The position numbers and the translations under genes are program-made. Shown here one piece after another: positions 47,405-56,267 of a stretch of 64,000 nucleotides of DNA. Below the pieces are notes generated by a model. The model did not search any database. It had not been told where the DNA came from and was given only the letters and a program-made list of their open reading frames with translations. Origin of the DNA: a virus; IMG/VR virus record IMGVR_UViG_3300025280_000023, positions 1-64,000 of that record, one strand, 5' to 3'. Each line of letters starts with the position of its first letter. Position 1 is the first letter of the stretch.

Positions 47405-48015
47405 TTCTTTTCCGCTACAACAACCTGGCACTCCACTTGGACCGGGCAGATATACTGCTGTTTAATATCAAAGAATTGTGACATATACTCTTGAAGCTCA
47501 CCAAGCGTCCACTCCCTAATGTGCATCTTGTTGTAAGGAGGGCCATTTTCCTCCACCTCCCACCCAAAGCTTCTTTGTAGTCCTTGTATAGCGCCTCTCT
47601 CCGGCGTAGATAAAACCAGAGTCTTAAAGTTCACTTTATTTATAAACCTTAAAAGCTCATCAGGATCTAAAACATGCTCAAGTACATCAGAACATATAAT
47701 TAAATCTACTTCGTCTTGAGGAGGATTATTAAAATCAGACTCTCGAAAATCATATAATGGGTACTTCTTTTTAATAAAAGATAGATTGGGTTCAAGTTCC
47801 AGCCCTATTATTTTTTTATCTCTAAAAAACTTCACAAGCTTATATGCGGAGCCGCATCCAATATCTAAAATTGTTTTATAGGATTCCTGATCGCATATAG
47901 TCCTGGCCTTCTGATAAACCTCTCTTTGGAATTGGTCCGTATGCTCCATCTGTTCACAAGTAACATACTCTTCTCTATGAATGTACCCCTCTTTTATGTT
48001 GTATACTTTATCCAT
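47401..48015 (-). CDS. SAM-dependent methyltransferase
   Basis: About 204 aa from ATG at 48015 (MDKVYNIKEGYI), with a GAGG site upstream and an 8-bp overlap with the preceding gene. Motif I TILDIGCGSAYKLVKFF, GLELEPNLSFI, then IICSDVLEHVLDPDELL and TLVLSTPERGA. The D-V-L-E-H element is the usual type 11/12 signature. Probably modifies a sugar. Confidence 0.82.
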   Translation of the reverse strand: MDKVYNIKEGYIHREEYVTCEQMEHTDQFQREVYQKARTICDQESYKTILDIGCGSAYKLVKFFRDKKIIGLELEPNLSFIKKKYPLYDFRESDFNNPPQDEVDLIICSDVLEHVLDPDELLRFINKVNFKTLVLSTPERGAIQGLQRSFGWEVEENGPPYNKMHIREWTLGELQEYMSQFFDIKQQYICPVQVECQVVVAEKK

Positions 48016-49171
48016 TGTACAAAACCTCATCTAAATACTCAACCGTGCTTTCATAACTTAAAACCCTGGACCAGTCTTTTGTCTTCTTGGCTATGCGATC
48101 ATAGTAATCTTTATCCGAACTAAGTCTTTCAAGCTCTTTTTCAAGCTGCTCTTCATTTCTGACATCTATCGCCGGCATGTCTGCGTACCTTCCGACCGCC
48201 TTCGTGTCCTGTAGGGAGCAGATCGTGGGGACACCAAAATACATCGCCTCAAGGCCGGATTTTCCAACACCTCCACATGTGTCAGTAATTTTATCTATAC
48301 AAACGTGTGATTGCGCCTTTTCAATTATTATATCTTTGTTTGGTAATTGGTTTTCTTTTCCGTATATATTGATCTTTACTTTAGGGATTTTGCTCGCAAC
48401 TTTTTTAACTATATCGCTTCCTTTCTTGTGTGATTCTCGAAGGCCCGGAGTGTGTATTACAGAAAACTCTCCTTTCTTTTTTTCACTAATATACTTAAAA
48501 TCATAAGTTTGCATCAGAGGAAGAGACTCGCGATGCAACCCTACCAAATCTAGCATCGCAAACGCCTGGATATTAAATATGTCTATATATCTGTTAAGGT
48601 TTTCACTATTCTCCCTATACGTTGTATCCGTCCACCAAGACGCTAGTCTTCCGGTAAGCCGCTTCGTGTATTCTTCAACAATACGAAGCTTTTCATTCGT
48701 CGTATGCAGAGAATCCGGAAATATTATTTCTAAAAGTGTTTCCCAGTCTCTAAAAAGGCCTTTGCTTTTCGCAGCCAAACAAAGGCCGATAAAAGACATC
48801 CGGCCTAGAGTATAAGGAGTCCCATTTTCTTCAGACAGATCCGTTATTTGTATTTTGTCCTCGACTCTATATTCTCTACAATAATCAAGTTTAAACAGGA
48901 TCTCAAGCATATCAAGTGAGCGTCCAGAAATACCAAAAAAATATATATCCGGATCATATAGCGCTTCAAGTAAGTATTCTATACTTTCTAATGAAGTTAA
49001 ATCGCTCCAATATTTCTTTTGTTCTTTTTTTAAAAACCCATACGGTATACTATCCGCATAGATGCCCTCCGCCGTAAACCGGCGCGAGTGTTCGTTAATC
49101 GCTTCTATAAGGTTTCCAGATGCACCATACGAAGGGGAAGGCGCAATTATTATTAATTTTTTTTTGTTCAT
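48008..49171 (-). CDS. Putative GT-B glycosyltransferase, 387 aa
   Basis: N-terminal KLIIIAPSPSYGASGNLIEA resembles the acceptor-domain start of GT4 enzymes; the C-terminal domain has FSVIHTPGLRESHKKGS and CGGVGKSGLEAMYFGVPTIC (the donor-binding loop, ~residue 300), which has E in the expected place. A long Tyr/Leu-rich middle separates them. ATG overlaps the next gene stop (4 bp). Specificity unknown. Confidence 0.72.
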   Translation of the reverse strand: MNKKKLIIIAPSPSYGASGNLIEAINEHSRRFTAEGIYADSIPYGFLKKEQKKYWSDLTSLESIEYLLEALYDPDIYFFGISGRSLDMLEILFKLDYCREYRVEDKIQITDLSEENGTPYTLGRMSFIGLCLAAKSKGLFRDWETLLEIIFPDSLHTTNEKLRIVEEYTKRLTGRLASWWTDTTYRENSENLNRYIDIFNIQAFAMLDLVGLHRESLPLMQTYDFKYISEKKKGEFSVIHTPGLRESHKKGSDIVKKVASKIPKVKINIYGKENQLPNKDIIIEKAQSHVCIDKITDTCGGVGKSGLEAMYFGVPTICSLQDTKAVGRYADMPAIDVRNEEQLEKELERLSSDKDYYDRIAKKTKDWSRVLSYESTVEYLDEVLYNG

Positions 49172-49911
49172 TCTAATCCTACGAGCCTATCATAGGGCCT
49201 TTTGGCCCTTATGTCTCTTTCAATGCGAAGCTGCTCCCCTCTGTGTACTCTATCGACCGATATGGGATTTTCTCTATTATAGACATATAGCACATCATAA
49301 ATTGGACAAAAGTGCTCAGGACCAGCCATCTCCACCATAGGATACATCATTGCTTGATCAAATGTACATTTATAGAAGTTACCGTCATGATCAAACATAT
49401 CCTCTTTATTTACTTTTAAAAATAGTTCACGGCGAAATGTCCTCAGGTGAGAAATTGTCCAAGCGTGCCTTCTAATATTGCCATCCCAGAACCCCTTATT
49501 TATTTGAGGCGACGATACAAGCCCATTAGAATTATCAATATATGAACCAGCAGTTATCCATACATCCGGCGTATATATTTCATTCAATCTTGCAAGAACG
49601 TCATGATTAGGAAACCAATCATCACCGTCCAAAGTAATAATTATACTTTCACGGTGAGATCGCACAATCTCGTTATATATGTTTTCTAAGGCCTTCTTGT
49701 TAATCTTGTTTTTTTCATAATGAAAATTTTCAGGATCTCCCAAGTTATCAATAGTGTTACTGACAACCGCATCGGTCTCATCGGTAGAGCAGTCGTTTAT
49801 ATACGCGACATCGAAGTTATCATATTTTTGTGCCAGAGCAGACCTAACGTTTTTTTCTGCCCATTGCTCAACATTGTACGCAGGTATCACTATCGTAAAA
49901 TGTTGTTCCAT
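49168..49911 (-). CDS. Glycosyltransferase family 2
   Basis: 247 aa. FTIVIPAYNVEQWAEKNVRS, VAYINDCSTDETDAV, and ESIIITLDGDDWFPNHDV with DGDD near residue 95 form a complete GT2 catalytic core. The end (HRGEQLRIERDIRAKR) is basic. No membrane anchor. TAATG coupling with the tandem GT-B gene. Confidence 0.87.
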   Translation of the reverse strand: MEQHFTIVIPAYNVEQWAEKNVRSALAQKYDNFDVAYINDCSTDETDAVVSNTIDNLGDPENFHYEKNKINKKALENIYNEIVRSHRESIIITLDGDDWFPNHDVLARLNEIYTPDVWITAGSYIDNSNGLVSSPQINKGFWDGNIRRHAWTISHLRTFRRELFLKVNKEDMFDHDGNFYKCTFDQAMMYPMVEMAGPEHFCPIYDVLYVYNRENPISVDRVHRGEQLRIERDIRAKRPYDRLVGLE

Positions 49912-52001
49912 TACGCAAAACTATTCTGCCAAAAGAAGTCTTTTCGCGTTCTAAGATAATCCAAAGCGCCATCTACATCGCCTTCAAACCAATCCTCTCC
50001 CATGTGTTGAACATTTTCATTAAGCTCTAGTTCACACCCAAGCAGCTTGGCTTCAATAACAAATCTAGGGCAGGTATCGTACCCGCTCGGCTTAAAACAT
50101 ATGCCCTTGGATTGGTTTAGTTTCTCAAGAAACTGCCCATACGGTAAATTAAACAGCACTTCATAATCAAGTTCCTTTTGCGCGCACCACCTCTCAGAGG
50201 CGGCAGCCCCTTTTACCCAGCTATTCGATCCCAAGACGACCCACTTATCCTTCTTGTCGCCATCCTGGGACTTCAATATATCCAACTTCTTGAAAAAGCC
50301 ATCATCAAATACAGAGGACAGAATATGACTATTTGCCTTCTTTATCCCGGGTAGACACTCCTGATATATGTCTCTTTGTTTTTCAGACATAAAGAACGTG
50401 GAGCTAGAATTAGTAATAAAGTCAGATAGAAGCTTTCCTCTAGGCGTTTCTTTATAGTCGCATTCTTCCGGCTCTACAAAAGAATATAACAATGGATTTC
50501 TATGCTTGCAAAACTTATAATCAAATTCTACAAAGCTATACTCTATTCCGGATTCATGAAATAGAGGCAATAAATCAAAATCAATATTGGCTATATTACC
50601 AAAAATCCATTTCTTATCTTTAAACCTATCAATTATTTCCCTTGTTACAAGGTTCGAGTTGACCCTGTTGAGTCCTGTCGGGCACGAATCAATTATTGCC
50701 TGTAGGCTTAGTTCCGCGCCTCCCTGGTACTGTTCCTTGAACAAATCACTCACAAAAATATACTGTGCGTCGTCGGTGTATAAATCACTTCCGCCCAGCA
50801 CAGACTCAACGAACTCTCCATGTTTTGACTCTTCTGAAAAATTCTCTAATAGGTGTGCCTGTAGCTTTTCTGCTTGGCTCTTAAACCTAGGATAGTCTTT
50901 ATAGACCTCCCTAAGCCTCATCTTAAATGAGCCCTCCTTGGGAAAGCACCAGCCAGAATCAGCCTCTAGAACCCCCGGCCAAGCTGCCTCCGGCTCAATC
51001 TGCTGGATGCTGTACTCAACATGCGCAAAATAGGGGCGAATCTTTTCCTTTCCCTTTTTATCTACTTTTGGAGCATATAAGAAATCGCATTGTCCAGACC
51101 ACCCCGGAACAACGATAGGGAGGCCGTTGTATGCACTTTCAAAAAGAGGCAATCCAAACCCTTCTCCGTGTGTAGTAGAAATCATGCATTTAATTTTGGG
51201 ATTATTATATAATGAATTCATCTCTTGAAGGGATAGATCTCCATGCAATAGATATACCTTGCACTTCCTATCCTCATACTTTTTCAAGAACTTTTTAAGC
51301 TTTTTAGTAGCCCTGCTTCTATCGATCAAGGAGTTGTTCTCCATGTTCATCTTGATAACAAGCCCTACTTCCTGATCGATAAACTCCTCAACAAACCATC
51401 TCAAGCAAGACTTAAGGTTTTTTCTTGGTGAGAATTGCGCAATCGTCAGGAAATTAAAATCATATTCCAGATCCAATTGTATATCTTTTTCTTCAGTCTC
51501 CCTCACAGGGTATGAAACAACATCAACCGGCGTTGTCAATCTAAAATCTTTAATCTCTTGCCCTGTATTGGGGTCTCTCTTCGTATAAGAAGTGTTTTCA
51601 TAAACCTCCTTCGAGTGATTAGACACAACAATAATCCTATCCATAAAATTACCGGACTCAATCCACTGCCCGGATACTTTCGTTGTCTCAATACCAGCAG
51701 TATACCCGATGTTTATGGGTGCCATTTTTTCAAATTCATTCGGTATGGTTACCTGAAGGGATATGTCATAGGGCCTCTTTTCACCATGAAGATTCGATTG
51801 GTGCTTCATAATAAGTGAATCAAGCCACTCCCGCTCCTCATCATCCTCAAAAATCCAGCCTGTTTTCCCCCAATTAGTAGGAATCAAAAATATATCAAAT
51901 AGGTCTTCTCTTGTTCTTAGTGCCCTTAATGCAAATCGAGTTTGCTCTCCGTACCCGCTTTGGGATAGTGCTGGGCCTCGTACTATAATTCTTTTTTTCA
52001 T
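49911..52001 (-). CDS. Two-domain glycosyltransferase, tandem GT-B
   Basis: About 696 aa from ATG at 52001, one base after the TAA of the upstream gene. First unit (residues ~1-420): IIVRGPALSQSGYGEQTRF, FNFLTIAQFSPRKNL, and THGEGFGLPLFESAYNG with the E-x7-E motif of GT4. Second unit (~430-690): FVSDLFKEQYQGGAELSLQ, KWVVLGSNSWVKGAA, and KPSGYDTCPRFVIEAKL. So it is a fusion of two GT-B units, which may add two sugars in sequence. The second lacks E-x7-E and could be a degenerate or binding unit. Confidence 0.82.
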   Translation of the reverse strand: MKKRIIVRGPALSQSGYGEQTRFALRALRTREDLFDIFLIPTNWGKTGWIFEDDEEREWLDSLIMKHQSNLHGEKRPYDISLQVTIPNEFEKMAPINIGYTAGIETTKVSGQWIESGNFMDRIIVVSNHSKEVYENTSYTKRDPNTGQEIKDFRLTTPVDVVSYPVRETEEKDIQLDLEYDFNFLTIAQFSPRKNLKSCLRWFVEEFIDQEVGLVIKMNMENNSLIDRSRATKKLKKFLKKYEDRKCKVYLLHGDLSLQEMNSLYNNPKIKCMISTTHGEGFGLPLFESAYNGLPIVVPGWSGQCDFLYAPKVDKKGKEKIRPYFAHVEYSIQQIEPEAAWPGVLEADSGWCFPKEGSFKMRLREVYKDYPRFKSQAEKLQAHLLENFSEESKHGEFVESVLGGSDLYTDDAQYIFVSDLFKEQYQGGAELSLQAIIDSCPTGLNRVNSNLVTREIIDRFKDKKWIFGNIANIDFDLLPLFHESGIEYSFVEFDYKFCKHRNPLLYSFVEPEECDYKETPRGKLLSDFITNSSSTFFMSEKQRDIYQECLPGIKKANSHILSSVFDDGFFKKLDILKSQDGDKKDKWVVLGSNSWVKGAAASERWCAQKELDYEVLFNLPYGQFLEKLNQSKGICFKPSGYDTCPRFVIEAKLLGCELELNENVQHMGEDWFEGDVDGALDYLRTRKDFFWQNSFA

Positions 52002-52002
52002 T

Positions 52003-53259
52003 TTATACCTCCAGTAGCTCCCATCCCTTATATAACTTAGTCGGCCAGCTTCCATTCCTTTCATGAATATCAGTCAATAAATCAACCCATTGTTGATTAT
52101 GATTATCAAAATTATAATTCTTCTTGACGTATTCTCTACCAAGAGTTCCAAGCGCCTTTCTATCTTCCTCCGGTAGCTCCCAAATCTTAACCAATGCGTC
52201 TATGACATCTTCCTTGCCAACCCTATCTTCATAGATATAAGGGATATCTTGTGTGCCGACAATTGCCTTGGAAGCCGGTTCTATTCCAACGCCGAACCAA
52301 TTCTTCCCATCCGTAACCTGTTCCTGTAGGCCTCCGGTCATATTGACAATAATTGGAGTACCACAAGAGAGCGATTCTAAAGTACTCAGGCCAAACCCCT
52401 CCGCATCAGATATATTTATCGTTACATCCGACAAGTTATACATGTTCGCAAGAAACTCCTGTGGTACGATATTATTATTTATAATGAGTTCCTGGTCTGT
52501 CAACTCCAAGTCATTTTTAATAGCTTGAAGATTCTGTCCATTTGGATCATACGGATTTGTATGCATTAGCAAAACCGCTTTGTCTCGGCCAACCTTGTCT
52601 AAAAAGTCTTTCCACCAAAATACCAAAGAACCACTAAGCTTTCTACGCGCATTTCTATTATTCCAAAAAACAACAAACCTATCATTTTCTAAGGTTGGAA
52701 AGTGCTTTTCAGAAAATTTACTTAATTCATCCTTGGGCGTCGGTTGAAATAGCTCACTGTCAACGGAATGCGGGATGTAGGTATTTTCCAAATCAGGGCA
52801 CACGGTACTAACAATATCATGTGTGACCTTAGAAATAGAGACAAAGTGGTCATTAGAGCCCCATACTGGCTTGTTGTAAACCGGATACGGATAATTGTCC
52901 CAAATCCCATACCACACCATAGGCACTAAGGGCCTGACTTCATTTGACATCTCAAGGAGCCATTGAAAAAACCTTGGATCCGATTGAAACAGTAGAACAT
53001 CTGGACGTTGAGTACGCAACAGGCTCCTTATTGTTTCTTGCGATCCAAACCCATCTATGGGTTGGATAATCCAATCATCACCAAACTCTTCTGTCTTAAT
53101 TGGATTATAGTCCTCGTGCTTTATTGCTCCACCAAACGAATACACAGTGAACTTACCGGATCTTAACAGCGCCGTGATTATAGTCCTCATTGTGTGGGCC
53201 ACCCCTGACGCCATCAGCGGGTGATCAGAGATCGTAAAGACCTTAATTTTTTCAGACAT
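52003..53259 (-). CDS. Glycosyltransferase family 4
   Basis: 418 aa. N-terminal KVFTISDHPLMASGVAHTMR acceptor-domain start; FVVFWNNRNARRKLSG; ISDAEGFGLSTLESLSCGTP (residues ~281-300) is a clean E-x7-E motif; a C-terminal helix REYVKKNYNFDNHNQQWVD follows. A typical cytoplasmic GT-B glycosyltransferase using a nucleotide-sugar. First gene of the glycan island, after the Cas4-like gene. Confidence 0.87.
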   Translation of the reverse strand: MSEKIKVFTISDHPLMASGVAHTMRTIITALLRSGKFTVYSFGGAIKHEDYNPIKTEEFGDDWIIQPIDGFGSQETIRSLLRTQRPDVLLFQSDPRFFQWLLEMSNEVRPLVPMVWYGIWDNYPYPVYNKPVWGSNDHFVSISKVTHDIVSTVCPDLENTYIPHSVDSELFQPTPKDELSKFSEKHFPTLENDRFVVFWNNRNARRKLSGSLVFWWKDFLDKVGRDKAVLLMHTNPYDPNGQNLQAIKNDLELTDQELIINNNIVPQEFLANMYNLSDVTINISDAEGFGLSTLESLSCGTPIIVNMTGGLQEQVTDGKNWFGVGIEPASKAIVGTQDIPYIYEDRVGKEDVIDALVKIWELPEEDRKALGTLGREYVKKNYNFDNHNQQWVDLLTDIHERNGSWPTKLYKGWELLEV

Positions 53260-53269
53260 TTATTCCTCA

Positions 53270-54031
53270 TTAAGTACAATAGACCGTCTTGTAGAATTCA
53301 CATCTTCCACATGATAGCCTATTTTTGTAAAACTTCTTTTTATCAATGAATCCAATTGCTTTAACAAGTAATTTAAGGGCGTTACTCACCCTTCTCTCCC
53401 CCGTTGAGACCCTGAATATCTCTACTTTCTGCTTTTTGTTCGTTCTTTTTAACAAAGCAAAGTGTGTCTCAATATCTTTAGCGTCAATATTGTGCTTTAT
53501 AGAAAAGAAATGTTTATATAAAGCGAGTTGATACGTTATTATCTTTTCGTTCTTTTTTCTAGAATCCCATCCCCAAGAACAGGATTTCCAGTCAACTATA
53601 TGGTACTTATCATCTTTTTTTACAACTAAATCTATATAACCCTTAAAATTACATAAGTCAAGGTTATTATAAACTATTTTTTCGTATATCTCTTCTTCAG
53701 TTGAGTAGACTTCATGCTCTCCGAAGTATTCTTTCACCGCCGGCATGATATTCGGTATAATCTCTATACCTTGTTTCAAAAAGATATTGCGCTCTTCATC
53801 TTGAACGGATTCATTCAACAATGAAAGTTCTTTTAGGAACTCGTCTCTAAAAGACTCTTCTTCAACCTCATCACCCAGAACAAGTGTTTCACATGCCTTA
53901 TGTATTGCTGTACCAAACGCGGTATATATATTCCCCTTAAACAGCTTATTACCATCAACGTATGCAATTTTATGCTGATAAGGGCAGGAGTGCCACTTTG
54001 AAAGCTCAGAATAAGATATGTGTTTTCTCAC
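53270..54031 (-). CDS. Cas4/RecB-like PD-(D/E)XK nuclease with Fe-S cysteines
   Basis: 253 aa. N-terminal YSELSKWHSCPYQHKIAYVD, TAFGTAIHKACETLV, then the nuclease core FKGYIDLVVKKDDKYHIVDW with D ... DWK active-site residues at ~135-153. Cys16 and the C-terminal cluster C-x2-C-x7-C (residues 241, 244, 252) have the spacing of the 4Fe-4S Cas4/AddB family. It probably processes DNA ends in phage recombination or replication. No cas1/cas2 genes or CRISPR array lie near it. One-base overlap with the upstream 142-aa gene. Confidence 0.83.
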   Translation of the reverse strand: MRKHISYSELSKWHSCPYQHKIAYVDGNKLFKGNIYTAFGTAIHKACETLVLGDEVEEESFRDEFLKELSLLNESVQDEERNIFLKQGIEIIPNIMPAVKEYFGEHEVYSTEEEIYEKIVYNNLDLCNFKGYIDLVVKKDDKYHIVDWKSCSWGWDSRKKNEKIITYQLALYKHFFSIKHNIDAKDIETHFALLKRTNKKQKVEIFRVSTGERRVSNALKLLVKAIGFIDKKKFYKNRLSCGRCEFYKTVYCT

Positions 54032-54459
54032 TACGCACCTGACGTTTTTCTTCTATTCTTTTTCCTCTTAGAGGATACGGGCGTTTTACTTTCTTGTAAA
54101 GATTTATTTTTTGGCTGGACACTTAAGGGTGTCGCTATACTCGCCGCTGGCTTGGGAGCCGGGTTCGTATTTTTTTCAGGCGACTTTCTTTTCGTAATTC
54201 GGCTATCCTTGAAGGGGAGACTTGACCGTTTGGCCTGTTCCACCGTCTTATCTCCAGGTTCAAAGACCCACGTACCAGATTTGTTAGAGAAGTTTACGAC
54301 AGTGTTCTTTAAGCACCTACCGACGCTTATCTCTTCTTCTCTCAACTTTTCCATCAACAAGGAGCACGTTATTCTACCACGCTCTTCAAAGCGAGGATCA
54401 AATTCTCCCCTGACGTGAACTTCTAGTCCCCGGCTTGTTAAATTTAATTTAATATCCAT
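54031..54459 (-). CDS. Basic-tailed protein, 142 aa
   Basis: N-terminal ~75 residues are a compact alpha/beta domain (LEVHVRGEFD, LLMEKLREEE); the rest is disordered and Lys/Ser/Pro-rich, ending KRKKNRRKTSGA. The tail suggests nucleic-acid binding. ATG at 54459 has GAGGAG eight bases upstream and overlaps the metallopeptidase gene. No known family. Possibly a partner of the nuclease. Confidence 0.78.
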   Translation of the reverse strand: MDIKLNLTSRGLEVHVRGEFDPRFEERGRITCSLLMEKLREEEISVGRCLKNTVVNFSNKSGTWVFEPGDKTVEQAKRSSLPFKDSRITKRKSPEKNTNPAPKPAASIATPLSVQPKNKSLQESKTPVSSKRKKNRRKTSGA

Positions 54460-55117
54460 TGATGAACTCCTCTAGGGCTTCTATCGCTTTATAAACAGAC
54501 GGACTAATTTTTCTAACCCGCCCTAGCTTACCTAAGTAGTAAGATTCAAAGCCATTTGCGAAATATTCTCTAATCGACGTAGCCCCGTAAGGCGTTACAA
54601 AGAGTTCTCCGACGATTTTCCTCATGAGATCATAAGTAACCTCTTTGTACAAAAATTGATCAATCTCCTGATCCCACTTTAATTCAAACTCAAAATGTGG
54701 GGGGGCCTGAAACCCCCTCTGCTGTAGGGCCTTAGATAATTTTCTTCTTTTTATCAGGAATTCTTGAACGATTTCGTCGTCCCCATAGATCTCATCGTAA
54801 GCGATTCTCTCTAGATTATGAGCGACCTCGTGTATTATATCATCTATGAGGTCTTTATCATTATCCTGCTCGTTATCAATATACATAGTACCCTTGAAAA
54901 ACATAGCATTCGTCTCGTTATCTTCAAGTTCCTTGAACTTTCCAATATAAATTGAATCGATCCCAGTGAAGTAGACCTCTGGTAATATACCTTGTATTGT
55001 GTTTATAACATCAAATAAATTAATGTATTTAGGTAACGGATCTTTTATAATTATAGGGGATCCAAATATCTTTGGATCGGTTTTACTTTTAGTAGTTTCT
55101 ATTATGTACTTCTTCAT
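54449..55117 (-). CDS. Putative zinc metallopeptidase, HExxH
   Basis: 222 aa. IIHEVAHNLE (HExxH at ~97-101) is the zinc-binding helix; a later TSIREYFANGFESYYLG has a Glu (E) that may be the third ligand, as in gluzincins and lethal-factor-type peptidases. N-terminal FDVINTIQGILPEVYF, no signal peptide, so cytoplasmic in the host. The long charged helical region between is typical of phage metallopeptidases. It overlaps the HTH gene by 29 bp. Confidence 0.78.
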   Translation of the reverse strand: MKKYIIETTKSKTDPKIFGSPIIIKDPLPKYINLFDVINTIQGILPEVYFTGIDSIYIGKFKELEDNETNAMFFKGTMYIDNEQDNDKDLIDDIIHEVAHNLERIAYDEIYGDDEIVQEFLIKRRKLSKALQQRGFQAPPHFEFELKWDQEIDQFLYKEVTYDLMRKIVGELFVTPYGATSIREYFANGFESYYLGKLGRVRKISPSVYKAIEALEEFINGY

Positions 55118-55454
55118 TATTATTTTTTATTTCTAGATATTCTTTAGTATTATACCGGACTCTCATTTTCTTAAATGTATCAAGTTTAATACCTAACATC
55201 AAACATATTTCCTTTTGTGTCCTTTTATAGGTCTCAGCAAAGTTTAAAACTGATTCCTTAACAATAAAGTCCAACACATGATACAATGGGAAACAAAATT
55301 TTCCATTAAGTAACTTACACATTAACTCTAGTTTAAGAGAAAGGATCTCTTCTATGGATAAAGAATTTAGTAAAACCTCAAATTCCTTATGGATCCCTTT
55401 CTCTGTTCTTAATTTATGTGAAATACTAAAGTATTTATTTTTTGTGCGTTCCAT
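55089..55454 (-). CDS. Fis-type helix-turn-helix protein, 121 aa
   Basis: Residues ~75-105 (FAETYKRTQKEICLMLGIKL, followed by DTFKKMRVRY) have the spacing of the Fis/NtrC C-terminal HTH. N-terminal part is helical, LNSLSIEEILSLKLELMCKL. ATG at 55454 lies four bases from a 9-bp tandem repeat that carries its AGGT ribosome-binding site. It may be a DNA-binding regulator or replication accessory. It follows a 137-bp gap, the largest on the minus strand, and could be the first gene of its own transcript. Confidence 0.72.
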   Translation of the reverse strand: MERTKNKYFSISHKLRTEKGIHKEFEVLLNSLSIEEILSLKLELMCKLLNGKFCFPLYHVLDFIVKESVLNFAETYKRTQKEICLMLGIKLDTFKKMRVRYNTKEYLEIKNNNEEVHNRNY

Positions 55455-55457
55455 TTG

Positions 55458-55479
55458 TACCTAGGGTACCTAGGGTACC
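55458..55479. repeat. 9-bp tandem repeat overlapping a ribosome-binding site
   Basis: TACCTAGGG occurs twice in tandem (55458-55466, 55467-55475) followed by a partial TACC. It creates alternating CCTAGG and GGTACC palindromes. Read on the minus strand it supplies CTAGGTAC immediately upstream of the HTH gene ATG, so unit copy number would set the ribosome-binding sequence. Confidence 0.7.
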
Positions 55480-55549
55480 ATATATTGGATCTCTTGTAAA
55501 GCTTTAATATACTATTAAATATAACTAATACTTAAATACATAAAGTAAA

Positions 55550-55594
55550 GGATCCAACACATTGGGATCCAATACATTGGGATCCAATCTATTA
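55550..55594. repeat. Three tandem 15-bp GGATCCAA repeats
   Basis: Units GGATCCAACACATTG, GGATCCAATACATTG and GGATCCAATCTATTA run head to tail; the third overlaps the stop of the upstream 224-aa gene. A further ATTGGATC copy sits at 55484-55491. Each contains the palindrome GGATCC, so the array may bind a dimeric protein such as a repressor, origin protein or the nearby HTH protein. Between the two repeat clusters lies AT-rich sequence with TATATT and TATTAA stretches. Confidence 0.75.
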
Positions 55595-56266
55595 AGTCCT
55601 GGGAGCGTTTAAAGAAATATCCTCTTCGAAAGACTTCATATATAAACGTAAATTTTTAATTAAATATTTAGAGAAGGTTTTACGATCCCCTTCATCTGCT
55701 AAGAGTTCTGCTGAAGTTACTATTTTAGATTCTATTTTTTTAAACGTTTCATAGGCCATATTACGACCTGTCTCATCGAGACCAGAAATCCGGAAATCCT
55801 GCCTCTCCCTATCTTCATCTGATACAATCTCGTCTTCAATATCAAGGAGACCCTCATCATCAAGACCAAGCATCTTTAGGATTTCTTCATCTTCATCTTC
55901 GTCTTTGTATAGTTTGATCTTTAAGCCTTCATCTATGCCTTCGTGTCTAGCATGGTCAAGGCTTAACAGGTTTTGAACCGCTTTAACTAAATGCAGAGAA
56001 AAAGATTTCCTCTGTTCAACACTGGTACCAAGGTCCTTGTATCCGTCTTCAATAGACGGTATAATCTCTTTTAAGAGATCCTCTAAGACATTAATCGCCG
56101 TGGAGCGAGTAGGAAATCTTCCCATCTCTACTTCTTTTAAAAGACCTCGTACAGTGGTTTTTATGTAGGCCTCTTTAATAGCTTCTTTCTCAAGATTGTC
56201 CATGACAACCTTAGAGATCTCCTCTCGTATGACTCTTTCCTGCAAAACTTTAAGCCTATCTACCAT
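55592..56266 (-). CDS. Acidic helical protein, 224 aa
   Basis: Starts at ATG 56266, one base after the TAA of the upstream gene. Helix-rich; the middle is very acidic (YKDEDEDEEILKML, then DIEDEIVSDEDRE), and the C-terminal half is amphipathic. No recognised domain. May be a structural or scaffold-like protein. Confidence 0.75.
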   Translation of the reverse strand: MVDRLKVLQERVIREEISKVVMDNLEKEAIKEAYIKTTVRGLLKEVEMGRFPTRSTAINVLEDLLKEIIPSIEDGYKDLGTSVEQRKSFSLHLVKAVQNLLSLDHARHEGIDEGLKIKLYKDEDEDEEILKMLGLDDEGLLDIEDEIVSDEDRERQDFRISGLDETGRNMAYETFKKIESKIVTSAELLADEGDRKTFSKYLIKNLRLYMKSFEEDISLNAPRT

Positions 56267-56267
56267 G

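Noticed and set aside
55550-55594. Possible CRISPR array
   Set aside because: Repeats are 15 bp, tandem, without spacers, and no cas1/cas2 lies near.
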